64,000 nucleotides of DNA from Uloborus plumipes. Taxonomy: Eukaryota; Arthropoda; Arachnida; Araneae; Uloboridae. The notes below the pieces were generated by a model that saw only the letters and a list, made by a program, of their open reading frames with translations, made no database searches and was not told the origin of the DNA. The position numbers and the translations under genes are program-made. Where the stretch lies: the NCBI GenBank assembly GCA_038373865.1, contig JAXGGA010002292.1, forward strand, positions 62,001 through 126,000, given 5' to 3'. How positions within the stretch are numbered: the stretch's first letter is position 1; every line of letters begins with the position of its first letter. Below, piece by piece: positions 1 to 10,356 of the stretch.

Positions 1-538
1 GCGAACGACAGAAATTTATAACTACAAAAATATTGTAGCTTGGTTTATACTGCATCTTATAAAAAAAGTTCCAGTTGAATATCGTAAAAATTGAAAAAGA
101 TATCAGCGATCTAGTGAGCTGTAATTCATTCATTCGCAGACAATACATAAATGGCAAGGGGTTGTCCACAAATAGTGTGGTGACAATCGAGCATTTTTTT
201 CAATGTTGAATTGTATACAGTTTGAAAATTTATATTCTGCATAGAAGTCACATTTCGCCTTTTCGGCCAAAAAGACCTTTTACGTTGGTGGCCAAAAGTT
301 ATCCGGACACCCCTGAAACGTTGGTTTTGAACGATGACGAAATAACCTTTAATTTAAAAATAGCTCTTTGTGGACAGACCCTCACTGTTTATGTATTGTC
401 TGCGAATGAATGAAATTCAGCTCACTAGATCGCTGATATCTTTTTCAATTTTCATGATATTCAACTGGAACTTTTTTTATAAGATGCAGTATAAATCAGG
501 GTACAATATTTTTGTAGTTATAAATTTCTGTCGTTCGC
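1..538. repeat. Inverted repeat at window edge, arms of about 151 bp
   Basis: Bases 1-151 are the near-perfect reverse complement of 388-538, with only scattered mismatches. Weaker similarity continues into the loop to about 185 and 355. The right arm lies inside the miniature element at 283-1051, so the left arm is best read as a second, truncated copy of the same family in opposite orientation. It probably continues beyond the left edge of the window. No coding potential is seen. Confidence 0.85.
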
Positions 539-1051
539 ACATGCGCAGTGAAAAATTATTTCCTTTTAACGTTCATATCTCATCGTATTTTTAATATTTT
601 TATTTACCGTTTTAGTATGTTCTATCTGTTGTATTTTGTCATCTTTCCTGAAGTTTTGATAAGGCTTGATCAAAAACTCTGCGTGTTCTGAGGGAAAACC
701 CTTCAAATAAAATTGCCGTTTTTTAAAAAATGTTTCATATCTTCGGAAGTAAGAGTGGTACGTTCATAAAAATGTGTACAGTAATTATGCATGGTATGCT
801 AATTAATTACTGAAACTTATAGCTTATTTCGAGCTATTTTCGAAGAGTTATGGTCAAAATGCGGTTTTTCTTTCAACCCCCTTTCTTGTCATCCCCTAAA
901 TGCAAGGGTAATTTAATTTCAACTGGGAAATGTTCGCTGAAGCCTATATTTTGTATGACTAAAGTTAAAGAACAATTGATCACTTATTTCTCGAGCTATA
1001 TGTAAAAATGAGAATTTTTGAAAGTGTCCGGATACTTTTGGCCACATAGTG
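283..1051. mobile_element. Non-autonomous Tc1/mariner-like element (769 bp)
   Basis: The ends are inverted repeats. The left end contains GGCCAAAAGTTATCCGGACA after a TA at 281-282. The right end contains the complement, TGTCCGGATACTTTTGGCC, before a TA at 1052-1053. The TA flanks, TIR style and length without a transposase frame indicate a miniature element mobilised in trans by a Tc1/mariner transposase. The interior is AT-rich and non-coding. Confidence 0.75.
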
Positions 1052-1137
1052 TAGTTAAAAAAGAATAAATTCTGATTAGTTGATTAACTTTAAAAAAGAT
1101 TCGTCATTTATACTTGAATTAATAGAATAATACCTGC

Positions 1138-1449
1138 TCATTTGTCACACAACTTAGAATTATGATGCAAAAAAAACAATGTCTCAGCATTTTTAGGCAG
1201 AATCCTGCTTCTTTTCTTCTCGTACACATTACCAGCTTCGGAAAATGTTCTTTCACTGTATACACTGCTACCTGGAGCAGATAAGTAGCGTTTGGCTAAT
1301 TCTGATAATCCTGGAAAAATTGTTATTATCCACCAATTCAGTGGGCAATTTTTCCTATTTAAGAGTGGCTTGTTCATGTACAGTTCTAGCTCTTTTTCTT
1401 TAGGCAACGAAAGTTCTATTACTTGTGATTCATTGCTTGTGATTTCCAA
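1138..1449 (-). pseudogene. hAT transposase C-terminal (dimerisation) fragment
   Basis: About 103 residues in one open frame resemble the C-terminal dimerisation domain of hAT transposases. A Trp pair is followed by a proline, then ELAKRYLSAPGSSVYSERTF, then a leucine- and Asn-containing tail (LFFLHHN). In the family this block mediates oligomerisation and sits at the end of a protein of 500-700 residues. The RNase H-like catalytic core and BED finger are absent from the surrounding sequence, so this is a remnant. It stays open across the domain, so decay is mostly by truncation. No terminal repeats were found that would delimit a parent element. Confidence 0.75.
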
Positions 1450-3395
1450 AACTCAACCTTGGAATGAATAGTTTCTTTGAACTTGTGACATTATTAAATA
1501 ATACTCTTAAAATAAATACCAAATGAAAGAAAAGTAAAAAAGAATGCATGATACTATTTTTTCGAATTCACCAAAAACTGAAGCATTTTGCACTAAGAAT
1601 ATTAAGATATTTATAATATATAACACAACGTAAATAGTAGTAGATTGGGTAGTTCTATGGTATAATACATGATCATATCAATTGTTTTATTATAAAACAT
1701 CAATTGAACTGCAGACTGAGCTTTTCATGTTCCAAGTAGAGCTTCCTACTACTAATTTGCAATACAAAAATAGTAATTTCGACTTTTCTTGTACTATACA
1801 ACAATGTAATCCGTTAGTTAGCTTATTTGTGATTGCTTGATGTGAGCGATTTCTAGGAAGAAAAACAATGTAAGTACGAATTTATGTTTTAAAAATACAC
1901 ACTGGATTCCTTTTGAGCCCATGAAGGTTCTTTTGTATCATTAACTACATTGTTCTAAATGTTATGTTTTTATAGATTTCTAAAGCATAATTTTCAATCA
2001 TGGATCCTTTCACCCTTTTCTCTAGCAGAAGAAAACTTAAAACGTGTATTTTTTTCTTTTTGGAAAAATGTAAATCGGTTAAGAAACATAGATTAAGTTA
2101 AGAGGAAAAAATTTGCATTATATTACACATTTAAATCATGTTGATATTTTCGGAGTATACTTTTCTGCCATTGTGTAGGTCATTATTTTTGTTCATTTTG
2201 TTAAATGTTCATAAATTATATTATTTGGTCTTGTTTAAATTACAGTTTTTAAACTGTGGTTGAAGTTTCATTTAAAAGTTATAAGGATCAAAACAGTGCT
2301 TATATGTGTATTATGCTCGATCAATATTAACAATAAATGTTAAAACTAAAGCCTCTGAAGGGTATTTTTGTGCCTTCCCCCCGTTAATCCTCTGCTTTCG
2401 ATCGTTACGTTTTTTTTTACATTAGTAGCTAAATTTAACTTTAAAAAATGCTGTTAATGATTGCAAAGCTCAATGCATTAAAATACATGTACTATATATT
2501 TACTCTGTCAGTGAAATCCTATTTTTAAAAAATAATAAAAATAAAGCAGAAAACAGTATATAGTTGAGTCAAATACTTAAATAACAAGATAAGTTGGTGA
2601 AATATGTATCCAACCTTTTACACTTATTCTTACCGTTTTCAAGAAGGAAACCTCTTAATCAATGAACAGAAAAAATTGGACACCAAAACTTTTTCTCGAA
2701 TTAACAAAATTATTTTTTCGCCTTTATTTTATCGCAATACAAACATTTCAATAAAATTATAAATGTAAGGTAGCTGATGGATTTAGTTTGGTTTGCAGAA
2801 ATAAATTCTATAAATACTAAATGTAAGCAACATTTTTTAAAAATATTTATTTTTTAATTTAAACAAATTAATAAAAAGCATTTTTTCAATGACCTAGCAA
2901 TGATTGTTTTTTTATTACGAAGCATTTTCTTCTCTTGAAAAACGTTATTTTACTCATAAAATATTAACGGATATTATTTAATTTTACAAGCAAACAGGTT
3001 TTAAGAATTCGATATTTCATAAAAATTTAAATTTAGGCTATTTTATTAGGAGAATTATGATGACGTACGTAACTCCTGCGTACGTAAGGGAACCTTAGGT
3101 TCCCTTAAAACTACGCAGGGAGGTGGTGGGGGGGGGGGTATCAAGCTACGCAAAATTCAGCTCCTTGATTTAAATAATAATAATAAATCCTCCTGCGAAA
3201 TGCAAAAATCATGTTCCAGCATATTTTGTAGCATATTTCCTAAAATATTTTTTTTTTGACTCATATGTTTAATTTCTTCTTTTTCGTTTTCTGTAGTACT
3301 TGCGATTGAAAAAGAAATTGTCGTAAAAAGAAATATTGTCTATTTTTAACTTAAAACAGGTGTGTCTTTCAAAGTTTTAACAATTTCGTTAAGAC
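1450..3395. other. AT-rich interval, no gene recognised
   Basis: No open frame with recognisable similarity is seen. It holds poly-A/T stretches and, at 3121-3139, a G-rich run next to the short inverted sequence TAAGGGAACCTTAGGTTCCC. Such G-runs recur at repeat ends across the window. Confidence 0.6.
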
Positions 3396-5130
3396 CAGGG
3401 GTGGCCAACCTTTTTGAGAAGAGTGCCACTATCTGGGGGAAAAAAATGTAGACGTGCCATTTTAAATTTTTTCCACAAGCTGAAATAATTTTCAAAGTTA
3501 AAAAAATTACTTATTGGCTGCTGATTATGTGATTTTCACTTAAATACGAGTAGTAGTACTTTTTTATCACGTAAATTTGAGAAGTGGAAATTAAAACAAG
3601 TTAAAAATATAAGTGTTTTAAAAACTATCAATTAACTTTAACGTTATTTTGATTTTTATGTATTCATTATAAAAAATCTTTGTCCACAAACATATTTTTG
3701 AACCAAACTTACAATACCAGACATTTAAAGTATATAAATTTGAAAAAAAAAATGTCCGTACAAATTTGCAAAATCAATATAATTTAGATGATTTGCAGTT
3801 GAAGTAAGCTCCTATACTTGATTTCCAACGTTGCAAAATACAAGTCGGCAATTTTGATTTGGGATTTCGGTGGATAGCAAGTGTCTTCCAGAGAAATAGA
3901 TAAAGAATTTGAAAAGATCGGTAATTTTTTATCATCTGAAAACTCAAGCCTCGCACTGAATGAATGCTTCAAAATAAATTAAAAACTTTTTCATCACTCC
4001 TGGGGGCATTATTAACTTCGGACAGCTACTTCCAATATTAAAGTGATATGTATTAAAGTTATATGTGTACAAAAGTTAAAACAAACTGAAGTTTTATTGA
4101 AAAAAGCATGTATATGATTTATAGTGGTTTAACATAGTTTTCCCCACAATCTTAAATTTAAATTGTTTATAGGCGCTGGATAATAAAGGGTGAAATAGCT
4201 AAATTCAATTGATAATCTTCATTCTTATGTAAAAAAACCTCTCATTCCCCTTATACGCAGCAATCACAAAAACGGAGAAATCCCGTTTTCGTCTCTCCAA
4301 CTCGTTGATTCACAGAATATTTCCGTTTTTAAAGGAAAAAATACATTTTGAAGCGAAATCGGAACTGTTAAAATCAGTAGAAAACTTCCTGAAAATTGAG
4401 GGTTTTTTATACAGTGTACGTATTTTGAAACATTCTCACAAATTATAAAACTGCATGAGTATTTTTCCTTTGGATAGCTATCGCACATTGCAATGAAGGG
4501 GTAACTTGTCATCCTTTTCCTTTTCGCCAAGGAAAAAATCATGAAACATTGTGTAATCAGCTCTTTTCAAATCTGATTCCTTGGCTTCTGATGGGTAATA
4601 TAATGATACTTATAAAGTTTACTTCCCGAATGATTTTCAAGCAGTGTACAAAAACTTAAAGTACTTCGTTTTCTGCAACCAATACCGAATTTTATCCACT
4701 CTGTTTTTTTAATTCTAGACACGGAGATAACTTCTTTGAACATTTCATCATCTGTAGTTGAAACTATTTAGCTTGAATCCAAAATTTCGTCTGCAACATC
4801 GAAAATTTCATTCGTGCTACGTACAAATATGCTTTTCAAAGCATTGAATGTAATGTCACAGCTCTTTTTTTTTTTTAGCTTCGGACTTACCGTTATTTAT
4901 ATTATTTTACCGCTTTCCAATATTGTAGTTTGGAAATTTGTATGCCAGTCACGTGACACATGTCATCCAATCGCGATATTTATCAAAGTAAGGGCTTTAG
5001 TTTTGGCTATATTTCTAAGAACGACATTATTTCCAAAATTTTTAGATTTTTTCAGTAAGTCTTCGCGTGCCACTCCTAATGCTCTGCCGTGCCACACTGT
5101 GACACGCGTGCCGCGGATTGGCCACCACTG
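3396..5130. mobile_element. hAT-type element with 8-bp target duplication
   Basis: The termini are CAGGGGTGGCCAA (left) and TTGGCCACCACTG (right), inverted repeats with one mismatch. The 8-bp direct repeat gttaagac flanks them at 3388-3395 and 5131-5138. An 8-bp duplication with CAG...CTG ends is the hAT signature. At 1735 bp it is shorter than an autonomous hAT. The minus strand keeps short frames (3784-3972, 4264-4542), but no catalytic block or BED finger is recognisable. They could be decayed transposase; I infer a non-autonomous element. Confidence 0.85.
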
Positions 5131-5138
5131 GTTAAGAC

Positions 5139-6951
5139 TGTCGAATCAACTATTAAAATGTTAGAGACTGGAAAGTGCAAATGAAATGCTTTAAATAGTT
5201 TTAACTGTTCTAGATTCTTTGAAAATCATTAAATGCCTTTTTGAAATTCTTTAAAAAGTGCTTCAATTATATTTCTTATCAAATAAATAAACTACGAATT
5301 AACTGAATGGCCAGAATATAGTACTCTCTCATTAAATATTTTTTAAATCTCTACACTATTTCTTTTAAAGGATTTTATGCGTTTTATACTTTTGGTCATT
5401 TTATATTATGAAGTGCTGTGTCTGTCGGTGAGTTGGGGAACTGATCAAAAACTACTATGTTACTATACTGAAAACTGATGTAACGAAGTGGTGATGGGAT
5501 GCCAGACGTCCAGCAGGGTTGCCAGACGTCCCGGATTTCAAGGGACAGTCCCATTTTTCGAAAAATTGTCCCGCGTCCCGGAGAACCTTGATATGGGACG
5601 GCTAAGGTCCCGTATTCTAAGCAAGGGGCAACATTTTGCAAAACGAAACATTATTTCAGAAAAAATAAAGCAAAACAAAAAGTATGAAATAGAGTGATAA
5701 ACAAATTGATTTAATCATTATGTTTTTCTGTTCTGAAGTGTAATGTTAGTGCTCTATTCAGTTAGAGCAAGAATCATTGTGACTGTCAATTCAACATAGA
5801 TGTCATTCATTGTAAAATTGGGTAGCTTCTTGCAAATGATTTTATTGTACCTTATTATATACGCCCTTCTCACATTTTTTATGATAAAAGAAATATAAGT
5901 GTTCAGCTACTATTAGTCACTGGATATTTATCTTTTGAACTTTTCTTTGATTTTCTTTTATACTAAAAAAAGGTAACTAAATGTTATTCTATTTAGCAAA
6001 CAAATAAGCATTTTGAATATATGGAGATACATAGTTTTTACAATTAACGGCAGCAATATCAATTGCAATGAGCTTTATGGCAAATTAAAGACATACCAAA
6101 CTTAGAAAGAGTTATTACACTAGTAAAATCAAGTAGTAAATTGATTTTAAAAGAGAGAGAGAGAGAGAGAGAAAGAGAATTTTCAGACATTATATTAGAA
6201 TAATTATCATATTTTGAAAAAATTGTAGTTTTTCTCCCCTAAAGATACTGAAAGTTGATTTTCTATTTGTTTTAAGCTAACTTCTAAAATTTAGTTCAAG
6301 TAGTTGATTTTAATTCCATGTCAACTTGATTGTTATCAATTTTTGTTAATGACTCATTAAAATTATTTTTCACATATTCAAATTTCCCCACTGGTACGTC
6401 TAGCTTTTTGAAAAAGTATAAACCTTAGTCATCAATAGAAACGACTATTATATCTTTCACGTCAAGACAGGCTCGTCATTTGGGGAATCAGGATGGGGGT
6501 TTCATTCCGCATCCCCCCTCCGGTTTTAGGAAATCTATGTATTTTCATATAAATGGTTCGTGGCTTTTGCTGTTTTTTTACAAAATTTACATTGAATACA
6601 TACTCTTTGCCCCTCTGGCGAAATTAAAAATGGCAGGCCTACGTGAGGAAAAATGGGGTTAATGACAGGGAAATACGAACTTACCGAATAGTTAATGTTA
6701 AACCTTTTCCCTTTAATGTCCACGAAGAAAAATTACTATGCAATGGTAAAAAATGTAGTTTTTTTTTATATGATCATTGTGTTTTTTTTTTTTTCTTCAT
6801 GTATATTTATGACAAAGGTTTGATCTTAAAGTCAAGGTTGTAAAAATTCAACTTTTAGACTTGATTTCTCAATTCCCCTTCGGCTGTCTCGTATTTACAG
6901 TTCTTAAATCTGCTCTATTTCCCCCCCTAGAAACCCTGGTTCTAAGTGTCA
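5139..6951. other. Repeat-rich interval without genes
   Basis: Bases 5411-5495 recur at 35338-35423, about 85 bp with a few mismatches. The motif GCCAGACGTCC occurs twice, at about 5501 and 5521, the second time within a GC-rich segment ending near 5620 that looks like a transposon terminus. A GA microsatellite lies at about 6152-6180. A segment at about 6470-6540 (GCTCGTCATTTGGGG) resembles one at 19298-19320. No coding sequence is supported. Confidence 0.55.
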
Positions 6952-7463
6952 ATCTTTTCTCCTCCATTGTTCTTCCTCTCTGACGATTTATGTCAATCGT
7001 TTGTTAAACTACAAAAAATATATTTTTTTAATGATCTTAATTTGCAAAAAGAATGCAGAATATTTCTAAGTTTTTTGTTTGCCTATTTTTCCAACACGTT
7101 TTTGAAATCTCAATTGCCCCATACAAGGCCTCAAAATGCAGAATTTTAACTTTTTTTCAAAAATTTCCCCGGGGGAGAAACCTCCGGACCCCCTAGACCT
7201 AGGAATATTCTACCCCACTTAAAAGAGTTCATTACATTTCTTTCATGATTCCTCTACCCAAATAAAAGTGAGTCTAAAAGCAAGAAAAAAAAAAAAAAAA
7301 AAAAACTGCGCAAGAAAAAAAAAAAGCACAAGAAAAAACGTGGCGTGGGGGGGGGGGGGATCAAAAAGAAAAAAGACTCGCAATACACAAAAAATGCATG
7401 TATGTTTGGGCAATAGGAAAACCGGGCAATCGCCGAAATTTTTTCCTGGATACACGGTCTTGG
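6952..7463. mobile_element. hAT-family fragment (right part), sister of 35431-35934
   Basis: This stretch aligns collinearly with 35431-35934. Shared landmarks are GTTCTTCCTCTCTG, CCCCATACAAGGCCTCAAAA, a GGGGGAGAAAC block, a poly-A tract, a poly-G tract and a terminal CTGGATAC-CGG-TCTTG-like sequence. The sister copy ends in the right inverted repeat of a hAT element with a near-perfect 8-bp target duplication. Here the left terminus was not found, so the copy appears truncated. The poly-A/poly-G part yields spurious lysine- or phenylalanine-rich frames. Confidence 0.6.
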
Positions 7464-9405
7464 CTGTACGGTGCACCAAACAGATACACATACACGTCAA
7501 ACTTTTAACTCCCTTCCTTGTTGCGTCAGGCGTTGATAAACTTTTCAAAGGAATAGGCTCTAAAAACACATAATAATACCACTCTTCTCAAAATATTATC
7601 TGCTTTCTGCTATTTTATTATTCTGTGTGTGTGTGGGGGGGGGGCACACACAGAGAAATATGTCATTTTTTAGCACATAATCCAATAAAAAAATCCTGGG
7701 TGGGGGGGCTCTAGGGCCCCCGGAAAGAAGTACTGGAAAGGGGCCCCTTTCCAGTACCTAGCCGACAACCCCAAGAAGAGCCAGTCCGGGCCTGGAAACA
7801 GAGTAGAGGTACGAACTGAAATTGGCTTAGGCTTAAGTACCTTCACGTGGGAAATTGTATAAATGTTGTTTGGGTTAAGCTTCGTATCAGATTTGCTCGC
7901 TCAGGGAAATGGAGTACTTAAAAATGGAAACATTATAGTTTAACTCAACGTTTTCGAGCGACGATTTTAGGATGCTTCGGGGTCTTTCCCTGTGCTCTTC
8001 TGAGCGGGTGTCTGGCCCAGAGTGGTTGCGTTTTTCACATTTTTTGCTGCTTAAAGTAGTGATTTTTTAAAAAACCATTTTGGGGCAATAAGAAACTTAA
8101 ACCTGTCATAAGTATGTCATGCAATATATCGATGGAAAGCTCTATTTCTTGCCTTCACAATGGTTTCTGAATATTTTTCTACTATGATTCGAAAAGAAAT
8201 TGCCCGTAAAAACTTTTTTTTTTTTCTCGTTTTTAACAGCTCTGTATTTCGTGCCATTTTTGAAGTAGAAATCAAAAACTTGGCAGGATCGCTTATCTTG
8301 TCATCGGCGTCTTTCACACCCATTTTTGTTGACATTTTAAATGGCGAGGTAAAAAACTTTGAATTCATAATTGATTTGAAGCTAAATTGCCTTTAAAATC
8401 TCTCTTTTTCCTAGTACAAGTGCGGTGCGCAGTGAAACACTCCGGGCATGCTGCTCAGAAGAGCACAGGGACTAAAGAGCCTCAAACTTCTTCTACGTTT
8501 GCTGGCTCTTGAACTATGAACTTCATATCAGATCTGTTCTCTCAGTGAAATTAAGTAGGAAAGCGCATTGGAATTTAATAACACTGAAGGGTAAAAGGGC
8601 CCGTCTTACTGTCCTAATTTATCAAAACTTTGCTAAAAATATTGAAGAATAAAAATCACGCACTAGCTGACCCGTGAGCAGCATTTGCACTTGACAGATG
8701 AATGCAAAAACACATTTTTTACAAGAAATTTTTTGAATAACGGCTAAAATGTGAATTGTTCGTTTATTTTTCGCTGATAGAAGGGCAAAACCTTTAAAAT
8801 GCCTTATTGTTGAAGCTTGATGAAATATTACTAAAATTATGCCGTCCACACAAAACGTGAATAAATAAATGAAAAAAAAAGACCTTTGAGAAAAAGTGCA
8901 TATGATGATGGAAATTTGTAACTAAATTCTACTGAAGAGAAAAACCTATAAAAAGGATGGATGTCTCACCCGGATTCGAGCTTACGCTGTTCTCATTATG
9001 TATACAATGCTCTGTTCAATCGCATCATTGCGGACTATTTTTCGAGCGATATTCATTGAAGTAATGTGCAATAAACAGGGAAAAAAAACGTTTTTTAGAC
9101 CTAAAACTCAATTTTTAGAATGACTGCCTATTTTTCGCAATAGCTGCGTGCTAAAAAGCACGAAGTTGCAGTCTATGGATGGAATACACGAGTTGGTAGT
9201 GTATTGCATCAAAACATCGATGTTTGAAAAATGTTGATCTTAACACATCGATGATTCTAAAACATCGACGTTTCTGAAACATCGGCATCTGTGTCGTACC
9301 AGTAGTCGACTCCAATCTCGCCGAAGGAAATGCAGCCTCAATAAGCCGTACATGTCGTTCCTCTGCCGCTGCAGAAAAAACTGCCACCTTGCCACGACTG
9401 TTAAG
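7464..9405. other. Repeat debris with palindromes; no gene
   Basis: It contains a (GT)n/poly-G segment at 7622-7645, a perfect 28-bp palindrome at 7730-7757, and an inverted pair (CCTGTGCTCTTCTGAGC near 7992, complement near 8450). Two direct-repeat-like segments start at about 7885 and 8515. Several CATCGATG-type octamers lie at 9200-9300. The open frame at 8117-8368 (minus) is lysine-rich and not recognised. Confidence 0.5.
7730..7757. repeat. Perfect 28-bp palindrome
   Basis: GTACTGGAAAGGGG is followed directly by its exact reverse complement. It lies in GC-rich debris beside GGGCCCC-type tracts, probably the junction of two inverted transposon ends. Confidence 0.8.
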
Positions 9406-10092
9406 TAGTGCTGCGACATCGATGTTTTTGTTAAAACATCAATGCTTTTGCCATCGATGGCTTCATTTCGATGTTTTTCAATGTTTCGAGTTCAATGCTT
9501 TCTTCGATGTCGATATTTCAGTAAAAAAAGTGCTTAAAAATGAGCGATAGTTATATTTATTAAAACATTCGTGTATATCGTTAACAGAAAGTTGCAGAAT
9601 TAATCTCATTTTAAAGAGTTTTCCATGATTATTATCAATGTTTTGCGCTCGATATTTTTTAAACATCGCTGAATTTTTCTCACTTTCTTTTCTTTTTTAT
9701 ACCGGATGTTTTATATTCAGCATAAAAATATGCCATAAAAAAGATTCATCGTTAATCAATAGTTGCGGTATCTATCTTATTAAAAAAAATTCTTTAACTA
9801 TCACCAGCCATTTACGGTCAATGATTTTTAAACATCGTAGTTTCTTGTTCAATGGTTTTTTTTTTAAATGTCGGTGCTTCATATTTCAAAAGAAAGAAAA
9901 TAATAAAAAAAGTTACATCGTTAATCAGTCATTGCCATATCTATCTTCATTGTAAAATTTTTCTATAATTAGCATCGACGTCTTGCGGTCGACATGTTTA
10001 CGAGAGACAAAGGAAAAGCACGACATATCCGATTAAGAGATATAACGAGGCTCGGTGTAACGAAAGATTATTGTACATTGAGATTTGTACGT

Positions 10093-10296
10093 TGTTGAAA
10101 TTTAACTGCAACCGTAAAGAATGGGCAATGCTTATAAAGGCGCATGCGCCTCTGCCGAGTGGCTATTCTGTTTTGATTTTGGTTTTGTATCTGTTCTGTG
10201 CTGTGTAAGTCCATGTCTTGTGTCGTCAATAAAGTGTGTTCAAGGAAAACGTCTGATGTTTGGCTCAACATGCGAATAATGATTTAAGAATTAACA
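10093..10296 (+). repeat. 5' LTR of BEL/Pao element
   Basis: It starts TGTTGAAATT and ends GAATTAACA, and is identical to the 3' LTR by eye. It contains a TATAAA box at 10134-10139 and an AATAAA polyadenylation signal at 10228-10233, giving a plausible U3-R-U5 layout in a short LTR. Confidence 0.95.
10134..10139 (+). promoter_or_regulatory. TATA box in 5' LTR
   Basis: TATAAA lies 41 bp into the LTR, and the same box is in the 3' LTR. It precedes the AATAAA signal at 10228-10233, so transcription would start between them. Assignment is by position only. Confidence 0.6.
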
Positions 10297-10300
10297 TTTT

Positions 10301-10318
10301 TGGTGCCGAAACCCGGGA
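10301..10318 (+). promoter_or_regulatory. Primer binding site, tRNA-Phe type
   Basis: TGGTGCCGAAACCCGGGA begins 4 nt after the 5' LTR. It is complementary to the 3' end of a eukaryotic tRNA-Phe (acceptor and T-arm plus CCA). It would prime minus-strand DNA synthesis. Confidence 0.8.
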
Positions 10319-10356
10319 AGGCCTTCAGATTAAAATTTTTGAAATTTTACTTCGAA

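Noticed and set aside
7243..7573. Overlapping frames on both strands, Lys-rich or Phe-rich
   Set aside because: They come from poly-A and poly-G runs in a hAT fragment that also occurs, unconserved as protein, at 35431-35934.
8117..8368. 83-codon minus-strand frame
   Set aside because: No recognised motif; the Lys-rich end derives from a poly-T tract, and the surrounding sequence is repeat debris.
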